Shown one piece after another: positions 45,186 through 54,332 of a DNA stretch of 64,000 nucleotides (the stretch's first letter is position 1; every line of letters begins with the position of its first letter). The notes under the pieces are model-generated. The model saw only the letters and a program-made list of their open reading frames with translations. It was not told the origin of the DNA and did no database searches. Source of the stretch: Anaeromyxobacter oryzae. Its GTDB lineage: Bacteria > Myxococcota > Myxococcia > Myxococcales > Anaeromyxobacteraceae. A program made the position numbers and the translations under genes. The DNA is taken from the NCBI RefSeq assembly GCF_023169945.1, contig NZ_AP025591.1, positions 5,936,501-6,000,500 of the forward strand, written 5' to 3'.

Positions 45186-45953
45186 ATGGAGCAGCTGAAG
45201 CTGACCGCGGTCGTCCTCCGCGCCGTGGACTACGGCGAGTCGGACCGCGTGGTCACGCTGCTCTCCCGCGAGCGGGGCAAGGTGTCGGCCTTCGCGCGGG
45301 GCGCGCGCGCGTCGCGGCGGCGGTTCGGCGGTGCCCTCGAGCCGTTCACGCTGCTCGCGGCGGAGCTCCGCACGCGCCCGGGCTCGGACCTTCTCACGCT
45401 CGAGTCGGTGACCGTCCGCCGCGGGTTCGGCGCCATCCGGGGCGACCTCGCCCGGATCGCGTGCGCGGGCTATGCCGCGGAGCTCGCGCGCGAGCTGGTC
45501 CGGGACCACGAGCCGCACGAGGACCTGTTCGAGCTCGTCGTCGAGTACCTCGGGGCGCTCGACGTCGCCGCGGCGGTGCCCGCTGCGCTCCGGGCCTTCG
45601 AGCTCGCCTCGCTCCGCATCGCGGGCCTCATGCCGCGCCTCGACGGGTGCGCGCGGTGCGGCGCGGACGTCGACGGGGCCCGGCCGGTCCGGTTCGATCC
45701 GGGCCACGGGGGCGTCCTGTGCGCCGCGTGCGGCCCGGCGGCCAGCCCCGGGGCGCCGGCGCTGTCGCCGGACGCGCTGCGCGCGCTCCTCCGCCTGCAG
45801 GAGGGCGGCCTCGCCGCGGCCGCCGAGCCCCTCGCGCCCGCCGTCGGCCGCGAGGCGCGCGCGGCGCTCTCCGCGTTCGTCGAGCACCACCTCGGCCGCC
45901 GCCTCGCCGCGCGGCGGTTCCTGGACGAGATCGGGCCGCTGCTGGGGGACTGA
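45186..45953 (+). CDS. recO: DNA repair protein RecO
   Basis: 255 residues. The N-terminal OB-fold (TAVVLRAVDYGESDRVVTLLSRERGKVSAFARGARASRRRFGGALEPFTLL) is characteristic, and a zinc ribbon (CARCGADV ... LCAACG) interrupts the helical C-terminal part, which ends in RRFLDEIGPLLG. RecO loads RecA with RecR in gap repair. A TACCGT box ends 11 nt before the ATG. Its stop is separated by only 2 bp from the extended reading frame of the PfkB gene. Confidence 0.95.
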   Translation: MEQLKLTAVVLRAVDYGESDRVVTLLSRERGKVSAFARGARASRRRFGGALEPFTLLAAELRTRPGSDLLTLESVTVRRGFGAIRGDLARIACAGYAAELARELVRDHEPHEDLFELVVEYLGALDVAAAVPAALRAFELASLRIAGLMPRLDGCARCGADVDGARPVRFDPGHGGVLCAACGPAASPGAPALSPDALRALLRLQEGGLAAAAEPLAPAVGREARAALSAFVEHHLGRRLAARRFLDEIGPLLGD

Positions 45954-45958
45954 TCGTG

Positions 45959-46102
45959 AGCCCGAAACGGAACACGCGAGCGAAGCGAGCGCGCGGGGGC
46001 GCCGCCGCGGAAGCGGCGAAAGCCGCGCGCGGCGGCGCACGGGCCCCCGCGAGCGGGGTGGGGCCCCGACGGCTCCGCCGGCGGGGCGGGGGCGCAGCCC
46101 CC
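45959..46102. mobile_element. GC-rich palindromic repeat element, copy B, in frame at the PfkB gene
   Basis: 144 bp flanked by a 4-bp direct repeat CGTG (45955-45958 and 46102-46105). It has hairpins GCGCCGCCGC/GCGGCGGCGC (near 46000-46040) and GGGGGC-GCA-GCCCCC (46088-46102). Bases 46054-46091 match copy A at 36 of 38 positions. It carries no stop in the kinase frame and encodes an Arg/Ala/Gly-rich stretch. Removing it would place the kinase GTG 2 nt after the recO stop. Confidence 0.65.
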
Positions 46103-47050
46103 GTGGAACTCGACGTGCTGTGCTTCGGGGAGGCGCTCGTCGATCTCCTCCCGGATCGCCGCGGCCGGCTCGAGGACTGCGAGCGGTTCGAGGCCTGCTC
46201 GGGCGGCGCCCCCGCGAACGTCGCGACCGGCCTCGCCCGGCTCGGGGTCCGCACCGGGTTCCGCGGCGTCGTCGGCGACGACGCGTTCGGGCGCCTCCTC
46301 GCCCGGAAGCTCGCGGCCGAGGGGATCGCGTGCACCCTCCGGCTCGCGCGGGAGCGGCCGACGGGCATGTGGTTCGTCGCGCTCGACGCGCGCGGCGAGC
46401 GGACCTTCTTCTCGCCGAACGCCCGGTTCTCGGCGGACAAGCTCGTCGCGCCCGGCGACGTCGATCCGGCGGCCCTGGCGCGGGCGCGCTTCCTCCACGT
46501 GGGATCGTCGGCGCACGTCCTCCCGGACGGCCGCGCCGCGCTCCGGGCCGCCCTCGCGGCGGCGCGCGCCGCTGGCGTCCGCGTGTCGTTCGATCCGAAC
46601 GTGCGCGTGCACCTCTGGGACGATCTCGCCCCGCTCCGCGCGCTGTGCGCCGACGTGCTGGCCGCGGCCGACGTCGCGAAGCTCTCGGACGAGGAGGCGG
46701 AGCTGCTCCTCGGCGAGCGCGACCCGGAGCGCGCCGCGGCGCGGCTCGTGGACCTCGGCGTCGGCGTCGCGTGCGTCACGCTCGGGCCGCGAGGCGCGCT
46801 GCTCCGGCGGGGAGCGGACGTCCTCCACGCGCCGGCGGAGCCGGTCGAGGTCGTGGACACGACCGGCGCCGGCGACGGCTTCGTGGCGGGGCTGCTCTCG
46901 GTCCTCTCCCGCGCCGGCGCGCCGCCAGCGCTCCTCCCGACGGAGACCCTCGCGGCGGCGCTCCGTCTCGCGAACCGCGTCGCCGGCCGGGTCTGCACCC
47001 GCCTCGGCGCCGTCGCGGGGCTGCCCCGCGCCGCCGAGATTTCCATTTGA
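46103..47050 (+). CDS. PfkB-family sugar kinase (fructokinase-like)
   Basis: 315 residues from GTG 46103, which opens the conserved MELDVLCFGEALVDLLPD start. PfkB signature 1 (GGAPANVATGLARLGVRTGFRGVVGDDAFG, about 30-60) and signature 2 (VVDTTGAGDGFVAGLL, about 250-265) with the catalytic Asp are intact. Loops resemble fructokinases and related ribokinase-type enzymes; the sugar is uncertain. An in-frame GTG at 45956 would add 49 residues encoded by the palindromic element. Which start is used cannot be told from sequence. It is in the recO group. Confidence 0.88.
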   Translation: MELDVLCFGEALVDLLPDRRGRLEDCERFEACSGGAPANVATGLARLGVRTGFRGVVGDDAFGRLLARKLAAEGIACTLRLARERPTGMWFVALDARGERTFFSPNARFSADKLVAPGDVDPAALARARFLHVGSSAHVLPDGRAALRAALAAARAAGVRVSFDPNVRVHLWDDLAPLRALCADVLAAADVAKLSDEEAELLLGERDPERAAARLVDLGVGVACVTLGPRGALLRRGADVLHAPAEPVEVVDTTGAGDGFVAGLLSVLSRAGAPPALLPTETLAAALRLANRVAGRVCTRLGAVAGLPRAAEISI

Positions 47051-47075
47051 CACCGCGCCCTTACGGCCCTACGGT
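47047..47075 (+). promoter_or_regulatory. Promoter of glyQS
   Basis: TTGACA (perfect -35, 47047-47052), 17-bp spacer, TACGGT (47070-47075). The -35 overlaps the last codons of the PfkB gene. Transcription would begin near 47082, giving a leader of about 108 nt, very GC-rich, with GAGGAGAGGA as ribosome site. No T-box features are seen. Confidence 0.75.
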
Positions 47076-47189
47076 GGCGCGCTCCCGGCGGCGCGTCCGC
47101 CGCGCGGCGACGCGCGCCGGCACCGCCCGCACCGCGCAGCCGGAGGGTGCCCCGGGGCGCGGCGGGACCATCGCGAGGAGAGGACGCGC

Positions 47190-48119
47190 GTGTACTTCCA
47201 GGACCTCATCTTGAAGCTCCAGACGTACTGGGCGGGGCGCAACTGCATCCTCGTCCAGGGCTACGACCAGGAGGTCGGGGCCGGGACGATGAACCCCGCC
47301 ACCTTCCTGCGCGTGCTCGGCCCCGAGCCGTGGAACGTCGCGTACGTGGAGCCCTCTCGCCGCCCCGCCGACGGCCGCTACGGCGAGAACCCGAACCGCC
47401 TGTACCAGCACCACCAGTTCCAGGTGATCCTGAAGCCCAACCCGCCCGACGTGCAGGAGCTCTACCTCGGGTCGCTGAAGGCCATCGGGATCGATCCGCG
47501 CGCGCACGACATCCGGTTCGTGGAGGACGACTGGGAGAGCCCGACCCTGGGCGCCTGGGGCCTCGGCTGGGAGGTCTGGTGCGACGGGATGGAGATCACC
47601 CAGTACACGTACTTCCAGCAGGCGGGCGGGTTCGAGGTGAAGCCGGTCGCGGCCGAGCTCACCTACGGCCTCGAGCGCATCGCGATGTACCTGCAGGACG
47701 TGGAGAACGTGTTCGACGTCGAGTGGGTGAAGGGCGTGAAGTACCGGGAGGTCTTCCACCGGAACGAGGTGGAGATGAGCACCTACTCGTTCCAGAAGTC
47801 CGACCCGAAGATGCTGTTCGGGCTCTTCGACACGTACGAGGCGGAGTGCAAGCGGCTCATCGCGGAGAAGCTGCCGCTCCCCGCGTACGACTACTGCCTC
47901 AAGTGCTCCCACACGTTCAACAACCTCGACGCCCGCGGCGCGATCAGCGTCACCGAGCGGGCGGCGTACATCGGCCGCGTCCGCGCCCTCGCCCACGAGT
48001 GCGCGAAGGGCTACCTCGAGTCGCGCGAGGCGCTCGGGTTCCCGATGCTCCCCGCCGCGGAGCGGAAGAAGGCCGTCGAGGCGGCGCGGGCGGCGCGCGA
48101 GGCCCGCGAGGCGCGGTAG
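47190..48119 (+). CDS. glyQ: Glycyl-tRNA synthetase alpha subunit
   Basis: 309 residues, class II catalytic subunit. It opens YFQDLILKLQTYWAGRNCILVQGYDQEVGAGTMNPATFLRVLGPEPW and has YVEPSRRPADGRYGENPNRLYQHHQFQVILKP, then EDDWESPTLGAWGLGWEVWCDGMEITQYTYFQQ, all strongly conserved in GlyQ. It pairs with GlyS, which binds the tRNA, in an alpha2beta2 enzyme. The GTG start has GAGGAGAGGA upstream. The C-terminal 15 residues are Ala/Arg-rich. glyS starts 30 bp later. Confidence 0.98.
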   Translation: MYFQDLILKLQTYWAGRNCILVQGYDQEVGAGTMNPATFLRVLGPEPWNVAYVEPSRRPADGRYGENPNRLYQHHQFQVILKPNPPDVQELYLGSLKAIGIDPRAHDIRFVEDDWESPTLGAWGLGWEVWCDGMEITQYTYFQQAGGFEVKPVAAELTYGLERIAMYLQDVENVFDVEWVKGVKYREVFHRNEVEMSTYSFQKSDPKMLFGLFDTYEAECKRLIAEKLPLPAYDYCLKCSHTFNNLDARGAISVTERAAYIGRVRALAHECAKGYLESREALGFPMLPAAERKKAVEAARAAREAREAR

Positions 48120-48149
48120 CCCTCCACACCGGCGGACGAGAGAGACGAC

Positions 48150-50258
48150 ATGGCGGACCTTCTGTTCGAGATCGGCGCGGAGGAGATCCCTGCGGGCTTC
48201 GTGCCCCCGGCGCTCAGGCAGCTCGAGGAGGACCTCGCGAAGGCGCTCGCGGACGCGCGCCTCGGGCACGGCGAGGTGAAGGCGGTGGGCAGCCCGCGGA
48301 GGCTCGCCGTCTGGGCTCGCGACGTCGCTGCGAAGCAGGCGGACGCGAGGACCGAGGCGTTCGGCCCGCCGGTCGCGCAGGCGTTCGATGCGCAGGGCAA
48401 CCCGACCCAGGCGGCGCTCGGGTTCGCGCGGAGCCAGGGCGTGGAGGTCGGCGCGCTCCAGCGGGCGCAGACGCCGAAGGGCGAGCGGGTCGCGGTGACC
48501 AGGGTGGAGAAGGGCCGCCGGGCGGACCAGGTCCTCCCGGGGCTCCTGGAGCGGCTCGTCGGCGGGCTGCGCTTCCGGAAGGCGATGCGGTCGCGGTGGG
48601 ACGACGCGACGTTCGCGCGCCCGGTCCGGTGGATGGTCGCGCTGTACGGCGGCCGCCCGCTGAAGGTGCGCCACGGCGAGGTCGTCTCGGGCAAGGTGAC
48701 GTTCGGCCACCGCTTCCTCGCCCCGAAGGCCATCGCGCTCCGGGGCACGCCGGAGGACTACCTCGCGAAGCTCCGCGCCGCCCACGTCCTCGCCGATCCG
48801 GCGGAGCGGCGCGCCGCCCTCGAGAAGGAGCTGGCCCGCGCCGCGAAGGCCGCCGGCGGACGGATCCGCGAGGACGCAGCCCTCGTCGACCAGGTGCTCC
48901 ACCTCGTGGAGGAGCCCACGGCGATCGCCGGCGCGTTCGAGGAGTCGAACCTCGAGCTCCCGCCGGAGGTGGTGATCTCGGAGATGCGGAACCACCAGCG
49001 CTACTTCGCGGTGATCGACGGGAAGGGGAGGCTCACGAACCGGTTCGTCGCCGTCTCCGGCACGCGGGTGAAGGATCCGAAGGTCGCGCGCCACGGCTAC
49101 GAGCGCGTGCTTCGCGCGCGGCTCGCCGACGCGCGCTTCTTCTTCGAGGAGGACAAGAAGCGCCGCCTGCACGACCGGATCGCGGACCTCGGCCGCCGCA
49201 CGTTCCAGGCGAAGCTCGGCACCGAGCTCCAGCGGGCGGATCGCCTCGGCGCGGTCGCGGCGGCCCTCGCGCGCGCCGTGGGGAAGGAGGCGCTCGTCGG
49301 CGACGTCCTCGAGGCGGCGCGGCTCGCGAAGGTGGACTTGAACACCGGCATGGTCGGCGAGTTCCCGGAGCTGCAGGGGATCATGGGCGCGCACTACGCC
49401 CGGATCGAGGGCATCAAGCCCGACGTCGCCGACGCGATCGAGGATCACTACAGGCCCATCGGCGCCGCCGAGGAGATGCCGCGGAACGACGTGGGCGCGC
49501 TCGTCGCGCTCGCCGACCGGTTTCACTCGCTCGTCGGGATCATCGGCGTCGGCGAGAAGGCGACGGGGGCGGCCGATCCCTTCGGGCTCCGCCGCGCCAC
49601 GATCGGCATCCTCCGGATCCTCCTCGACCGCGGCTACCACGTGTCGCTCGCGACGGCGGTGGAGCAGACGCTCGATCAGCTCTCGGGCGTGAAGCTGGCG
49701 GCCGATCGCGCCGTCGTGGCGGAGCAGGTGCTCGACTTCGTGCGCGGGCGGCTGAAGGCGCTCTGGAGCGAGCGCCACGACGCGGACCTGGTCGAGGCGG
49801 TGCTCGCGGCGGGGTTCGACGACGTGGTGGACGCGAACCGTCGCCTCGAGGCGCTCTCGGAGGTGAAGGCGCGCCCGGACTTCACGCCGCTCGCCGTCGC
49901 GTTCAAGCGGGTCGCGAACATCCAGGAGAAGGCGGGGGGCGGCGCCGCCGCGACCGTGAGCGTCGAGCTGCTCCGCGACGAGGCCGAGCGGCAGCTGCTC
50001 GCGGAGGTGGAGCGCGTCGAGCAGGAGGTGGGTGCCCGGCGCGCCGCCCGCGACTACCCGGCGGTCCTCCGCAACGTGGCGACCCTGGAGCCCGCGGTGG
50101 CGCGGTTCTTCGACGACGTGCTCGTCATGGCCGACGACGCGGCGCTCCGCGCGAACCGGCTCGGGCTCATGCGCCGCGTCGGCGCGCTCTTCTCGGACGT
50201 CGCGGACTTCCGGAAGATCCAGGCCGAGCTCCCCCAGTCGACCAAGGGCGCGGGGTAG
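48150..50258 (+). CDS. glyS: Glycyl-tRNA synthetase beta subunit
   Basis: 702 residues, normal length. N-terminal ADLLFEIGAEEIPAGFVPPALRQLEEDLAKAL, the RFRKAMRWxD-type segment (GLRFRKAMRSRWDDATFARPVRWMVAL), VISEMRNHQRYFAV, TDLNTGMVGEFPELQGIMGAHYA-type (VDLNTGMVGEFPELQGIMGAHYARIEG) and RPIGAAEEMPRNDVGALVALADR are the hallmark regions. The C-terminal DALR-type part binds the anticodon (RFFDDVLVMADDAALRANRLGLMRRV). ATG has a GAGAGACGAC stretch upstream, a weak ribosome site, and 30 bp to glyQ. Confidence 0.98.
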   Translation: MADLLFEIGAEEIPAGFVPPALRQLEEDLAKALADARLGHGEVKAVGSPRRLAVWARDVAAKQADARTEAFGPPVAQAFDAQGNPTQAALGFARSQGVEVGALQRAQTPKGERVAVTRVEKGRRADQVLPGLLERLVGGLRFRKAMRSRWDDATFARPVRWMVALYGGRPLKVRHGEVVSGKVTFGHRFLAPKAIALRGTPEDYLAKLRAAHVLADPAERRAALEKELARAAKAAGGRIREDAALVDQVLHLVEEPTAIAGAFEESNLELPPEVVISEMRNHQRYFAVIDGKGRLTNRFVAVSGTRVKDPKVARHGYERVLRARLADARFFFEEDKKRRLHDRIADLGRRTFQAKLGTELQRADRLGAVAAALARAVGKEALVGDVLEAARLAKVDLNTGMVGEFPELQGIMGAHYARIEGIKPDVADAIEDHYRPIGAAEEMPRNDVGALVALADRFHSLVGIIGVGEKATGAADPFGLRRATIGILRILLDRGYHVSLATAVEQTLDQLSGVKLAADRAVVAEQVLDFVRGRLKALWSERHDADLVEAVLAAGFDDVVDANRRLEALSEVKARPDFTPLAVAFKRVANIQEKAGGGAAATVSVELLRDEAERQLLAEVERVEQEVGARRAARDYPAVLRNVATLEPAVARFFDDVLVMADDAALRANRLGLMRRVGALFSDVADFRKIQAELPQSTKGAG

Positions 50259-50267
50259 GGGATGTCC

Positions 50268-50297
50268 TTGACGGTGTCCCGAGCCCGGCGCTACCGT
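50268..50297 (+). promoter_or_regulatory. Promoter of the lipoprotein gene at 50310
   Basis: TTGACG (50268-50273), 18-bp spacer, TACCGT (50292-50297). The -10 hexamer ends 12 nt before the GTG start; the mRNA leader would be only about 6 nt. Confidence 0.6.
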
Positions 50298-50309
50298 TCG
50301 CCCCCTCCC

Positions 50310-51695
50310 GTGCAAGCTCCCCTGAGAACGCTGGGCCTCGTCGCGATGGTCGTCGCGATCGGCTGCGGTGCCGAACAGCGCAACGACCCGGCGCCGCTCG
50401 ACCGGTTCACGTTCCCGACCGGCATCGCGGTCCATGGCCAGGACCTCCTCGTCGTCTCCTCCAACTTCGACCTCCAGTACGCGAGCGCGGACGGCGGCTC
50501 GCTGCTGCGGGTCGCCCTCGGCGCCGCGCCGGCGATCCAGCCGGGAGGGTTGCGCATCGGGAGCTTCGGCGGTGAGCTCACCGTCGTCGACCCGGCGCGC
50601 TGCCCCGCCCTGGGGGGCACCGAGGCGCTCGTCACCTCGCGGCTCCAGGGCCGCCTGTACCGGATCGGGCTCGACGGCAACGCGCTCACCTGCGGCGCTG
50701 CCTGCGAGATCCGGTTCGACGACGACAAACGGCTCGGCGACCCCTACGGGATCGGCGTGACCTGCCCGGCCGGCGGGACGCCCCGCGCCTGGGTCGGGTT
50801 CCTCCGCACGCCGCTGCGGGAGGCGTTCATCGCCACCATCGACCTCACGACCGGCGCGCGGCAGGTGCTGAGCGTCGGCGCCGGACAGGTCCGCAGCTTC
50901 GCGTACGACGCGGACACGGAGCGGCTCTTCTTCACGAGCGTCGACACGCAGCTCGCGGCTCCGCTCAGCTGGATCGAGCTCGCCTCCGGCTGCGATCCGA
51001 CCCTGCCGGAGAACGCGGGCGGGTGCGTGGTGCGCGCCGCCGACCTCTGGGGCTTCCTGCGCGGCGCCGAGCTCTCCGGGCTGGACCTCTCGAACCCCGT
51101 GCCCGGGCAGCGGCGGCGGGTGTACGTCGCCACGAAGGTGTACGACGCCGACCTCGCGGCGACCCTCGGCACCCGCCCGGGGTTCGACGTCACCGGGGAG
51201 CTCATGGTCCTCGAGCTGGCGGAGAACGCCACGGGCAACCTCGAGGTGAAGCTCGTCAAGACCCTGTACGTCGGGCTCGGCGCGGCCGAGGTGAAGGTGC
51301 TGCCGCGCCGGCCGAACCTGCCGTGCAACGACGCCAGCGGGGTGTCGGTTCCGAACGGGTGCCCGCAGCGCGACCTCGTGGCGATCACGGCCTCGGAGGA
51401 CGGCCTCTTCTGGATCTACGACGACGAGACGGGGACCATGCGCGACGTGTTCGGACGGGACCCGCAGACCGGCCAGCCCGGCCTCGGCCGCTCGCCGTTC
51501 GGCCTCGCCGTGCAGGACCTCCGGGCGACGCCCGGGACGGGCGACGGCAACGCGCGCGTCTACGTCGGGTCCTTCCTCGACGACTTCGTGACCGCCGTCG
51601 ACGTGCCGCTCTCCGGCTCCGCCCCCGCCGACTTCGTGCGCGCGGGCACGGGGCCGTCGGCGCCGCCGCAGCGCATCGGACAGGTGACGCCTTGA
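50310..51695 (+). CDS. Lipoprotein with beta-propeller-like body, function unknown
   Basis: 461 residues from GTG 50310. The signal peptide has a lipobox (MVVAIGC), so it is lipidated. The body contains repeated strand segments typical of propellers: FTFPTGIAVHGQDLLVVSSNFDLQYAS, SRLQGRLYRIGLDGN, AFIATIDLTTGARQVLSVGAGQVRSFAYDADTERLFF, DLVAITASEDGLFWIYDDETG, and SPFGLAVQDL ... ARVYVGSFLDDFVTAVDV. Several Cys pairs suggest disulfides. No enzyme motif is visible. The stop overlaps the TTG start of the next large lipoprotein gene, so the two are coupled. Confidence 0.75.
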   Translation: MQAPLRTLGLVAMVVAIGCGAEQRNDPAPLDRFTFPTGIAVHGQDLLVVSSNFDLQYASADGGSLLRVALGAAPAIQPGGLRIGSFGGELTVVDPARCPALGGTEALVTSRLQGRLYRIGLDGNALTCGAACEIRFDDDKRLGDPYGIGVTCPAGGTPRAWVGFLRTPLREAFIATIDLTTGARQVLSVGAGQVRSFAYDADTERLFFTSVDTQLAAPLSWIELASGCDPTLPENAGGCVVRAADLWGFLRGAELSGLDLSNPVPGQRRRVYVATKVYDADLAATLGTRPGFDVTGELMVLELAENATGNLEVKLVKTLYVGLGAAEVKVLPRRPNLPCNDASGVSVPNGCPQRDLVAITASEDGLFWIYDDETGTMRDVFGRDPQTGQPGLGRSPFGLAVQDLRATPGTGDGNARVYVGSFLDDFVTAVDVPLSGSAPADFVRAGTGPSAPPQRIGQVTP

Positions 51696-54262
51696 ACCAC
51701 CGCCTCATCGCCGCCCTCGCGCTCGCCGCCGGGCTCGCCTGCAATACCTCCACCGGGCGCCCGGGCCTCGGCCTCTCCGCGCCGGCGGCGGTCGCCGTCT
51801 TCAACGGGCTCACGTCGAAGAACCCGGACCTGCACCCGTACGTCGCCATCGCGAACGGCGGAAAGGACGAGCTCGTCCTCGTCGACGCCCTGGACGACCA
51901 GCCGGTGATCGCGCCGGTGGTGGTCCGCGCCCTGTCGATCCCCGTCACGGCGCCGCGGCCGGCGCGCCTCGTGTCCGCGTCGCTGGGCGACGTCGACGCC
52001 AACGGCAAGCCCATGGCCGACCTGCTGGTCGCGGTGTCGGCAGGCTCGTCCGTGCTCCAGGTCGTGAACACCTGGGGGAAGGCGGACGGGTCGCCGGATC
52101 CGCGCGTCATGCGCGACCTCGACGTCGATCTCGCCGGCACCGACGGCGCCGACGTGCTCGCGCTCGTCGCCGCGCCCGTGCCCGTCGACAACGGCGACGG
52201 GACCTTCAGCGCCGCGAAGGGGCGCGTCCGGATCGTGGCGGCGCTCTCGGGCCAGCGGATCGCCGTCGTCGAATACAAGCGCGTGGCCGACGGTCCCGGC
52301 ATCGAGGTGGTGACGCCGCTCGCGCCGCCGCAGGACCTCGCGATCGGCGGCGACCGGTTCGAGGCGGTCGCGCTCGCGGTCAACCCCGCGAAGCCTCAGC
52401 TCGTCTACGCAGCCTCCCTCGATCCGATCCCGGTGGCCGGCGGCGCGTCGGTGCTCGGCGTCGCCGAGATCGACATGTCCGGCGCGCCGGGCACGTGGAC
52501 CTGGCGTGGCCTCGATGCGCGCGCGCCCACGACGGCCGTCGCGGCGTGGCACCTCCAGGAGCGGCAGGCCGACTCGACGGGCGACGACAAGACCGCGTTC
52601 GAGCCGACGGCGGTCGACCGCGTCTACGCCGTCCTCGACTCGAGCTCGTGCGGCGCCGGGTTCCGCATCGACTGCGGCATCGCGGTCCTCGATCCGGTGA
52701 CCGGGGGGATCCCGGCCGACCCGGCGAGCACGACGGACGCGTCGGGCCACGTGACCGGCATGCCGTACCTCGCGCCCATCAACGTCCCCGCGGTCGCGCT
52801 CGGCGTCGTGGTCTCCCCGCCGCCGCAGGTCGGACCGACGGACGTCGCGAACGGCGACAGCTACAAGGCCCCGTACATGCGCATCGCGCCGGGCACGGGG
52901 CAGCGCACGACGACCGCGGTCGCCGCCGTGCTCGCGTCCGACGGCAAGGTGTACTACGCGGACCTGGGCCGCTGGTCGATCCCGAACGACACGTCGATGC
53001 TCCGCACCGACAGCACCCGGACCCGGGTGACGGACGTCACGTCCTTCATCGTGAGCGGCATCAACCAGGCCGTCGGCCTGTGGGATCCGAAGTCGCTCGT
53101 GCCCGATCCGACGACGGGCGCCTTCACGCCCAAGCTGGTGTTCAACGGGCTCACGGCGGAGCCCGCCGTGAAGATCACGCCCGGCTTCACCCGCACCGAC
53201 GGCTTTCTCGCCGCGTACCAGGGCTTCCTGCCGGGGCTCTCGCTCCGGAAGGCCGAGCTCGCCGGCGCCGCCGGCGGCCGTTTCTCGATGTCGATGCAGA
53301 TCGCGGCCGCGGGCGGGTTCACCCAGGTCGTGCGCCTCTACAGCCCGGAGCTCGGCGTGCACCGCGGGGACATCGCCCTCGTGGACACGACGAAGCTCGG
53401 GGACACCGGCGGGGACTGCCCGGTGGACAATCCGGCGACGACCGGCAACGAGGCCATCATCGAGGCCCGCGTCGCCGAGTTCGTCGTCCCCGACGCGACG
53501 CACCCGGGCGGCGCGCTCCTCCTCGAGGATCCCGCGGATCCGAGTCACCCGGAGTGGACGAGCTGCATCACGAAGCGGCTCTCGACCCTCGCCGCGCCGG
53601 TCACGGGGGTCGACGTCGGCATGCGCGCGAGCGGCTTCGTCGTCCAGGGGACGACGGCGGGGTACGTGGGCCGGGCCGAGGTCCTCACGAGCCCCAGCTC
53701 GGTCACCGATCCCAACGATCCGGCGTACGACGGGTACCGGCTCCTCTACGAGAACGAGGACGTGCTCTCGTGCCCGCTCGTGCCGTGGCCGGCCGATCCG
53801 ACGGCGGTGGACTGCCGCGACGACGCCTGCCGCGCGCAGTGCGAGCGGCTCGTGCTGGCGCGGAAGGCGCGGCGCATCTACTACCCGTCCGACGCGTGCA
53901 ACACGACGGACTGCTCGGTGAACTGGCCGAACAACCTGTACCCGTTCCCGAAGGCGAACGGGCCGGTCCTCGCGTTCAAGCTCGGCGTGCGGAAGGATCC
54001 CGACCCGGCCAAGGCGAACGACCCGATCCCGCGCGAGCTGTCGATCACCATCAAGACGCGCAGCGGGCTCTCGCCGTCCTCCCGCGGGCCGACCGTCACC
54101 AACGCCGCTCAGATCCTCCCCACCGGCGCAGCGACGTTCGACCGGAGCGTCTACGCGGGCAAGGAGAACGACGGCTACCGCTTCTACGCGTCCTACGCGT
54201 CCGGCTTCGTCCTCGACTTCAGCCCGAGCCAGGCGCCGAACCAGCCGATCACGGTCCGCTAG
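51692..54262 (+). CDS. Large secreted lipoprotein, function unknown
   Basis: 856 residues from TTG 51692 (overlap TTGA with the previous stop). Signal peptide with lipobox LAC (AALALAAGLAC). The body is long, beta-rich and Asp/Gly/Thr-rich, with strands like VAIANGGKDELVLVDALDDQPVIAPVVVRAL and DGKVYYADLGRW reminiscent of propellers, plus Cys pairs (CRDDACRAQC, CNTTDCSVN). It and the preceding lipoprotein probably form one envelope complex. No family or enzyme motif is recognised. The TTG start is chosen as the only one that places the lipobox near the N-terminus. Confidence 0.7.
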   Translation: MNHRLIAALALAAGLACNTSTGRPGLGLSAPAAVAVFNGLTSKNPDLHPYVAIANGGKDELVLVDALDDQPVIAPVVVRALSIPVTAPRPARLVSASLGDVDANGKPMADLLVAVSAGSSVLQVVNTWGKADGSPDPRVMRDLDVDLAGTDGADVLALVAAPVPVDNGDGTFSAAKGRVRIVAALSGQRIAVVEYKRVADGPGIEVVTPLAPPQDLAIGGDRFEAVALAVNPAKPQLVYAASLDPIPVAGGASVLGVAEIDMSGAPGTWTWRGLDARAPTTAVAAWHLQERQADSTGDDKTAFEPTAVDRVYAVLDSSSCGAGFRIDCGIAVLDPVTGGIPADPASTTDASGHVTGMPYLAPINVPAVALGVVVSPPPQVGPTDVANGDSYKAPYMRIAPGTGQRTTTAVAAVLASDGKVYYADLGRWSIPNDTSMLRTDSTRTRVTDVTSFIVSGINQAVGLWDPKSLVPDPTTGAFTPKLVFNGLTAEPAVKITPGFTRTDGFLAAYQGFLPGLSLRKAELAGAAGGRFSMSMQIAAAGGFTQVVRLYSPELGVHRGDIALVDTTKLGDTGGDCPVDNPATTGNEAIIEARVAEFVVPDATHPGGALLLEDPADPSHPEWTSCITKRLSTLAAPVTGVDVGMRASGFVVQGTTAGYVGRAEVLTSPSSVTDPNDPAYDGYRLLYENEDVLSCPLVPWPADPTAVDCRDDACRAQCERLVLARKARRIYYPSDACNTTDCSVNWPNNLYPFPKANGPVLAFKLGVRKDPDPAKANDPIPRELSITIKTRSGLSPSSRGPTVTNAAQILPTGAATFDRSVYAGKENDGYRFYASYASGFVLDFSPSQAPNQPITVR

Positions 54263-54332
54263 GCGGGCGCGCGCCGCGCGTTCGACCCCGGGGGGCGCTT
54301 CTGCTACCGTGACCGGCGGTGGAGGCGCTCGC

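Noticed and set aside
47076..47189. T-box or glycine riboswitch in the glyQ leader
   Set aside because: No T-box sequence or glycine-aptamer pattern is visible; the leader is simply GC-rich.
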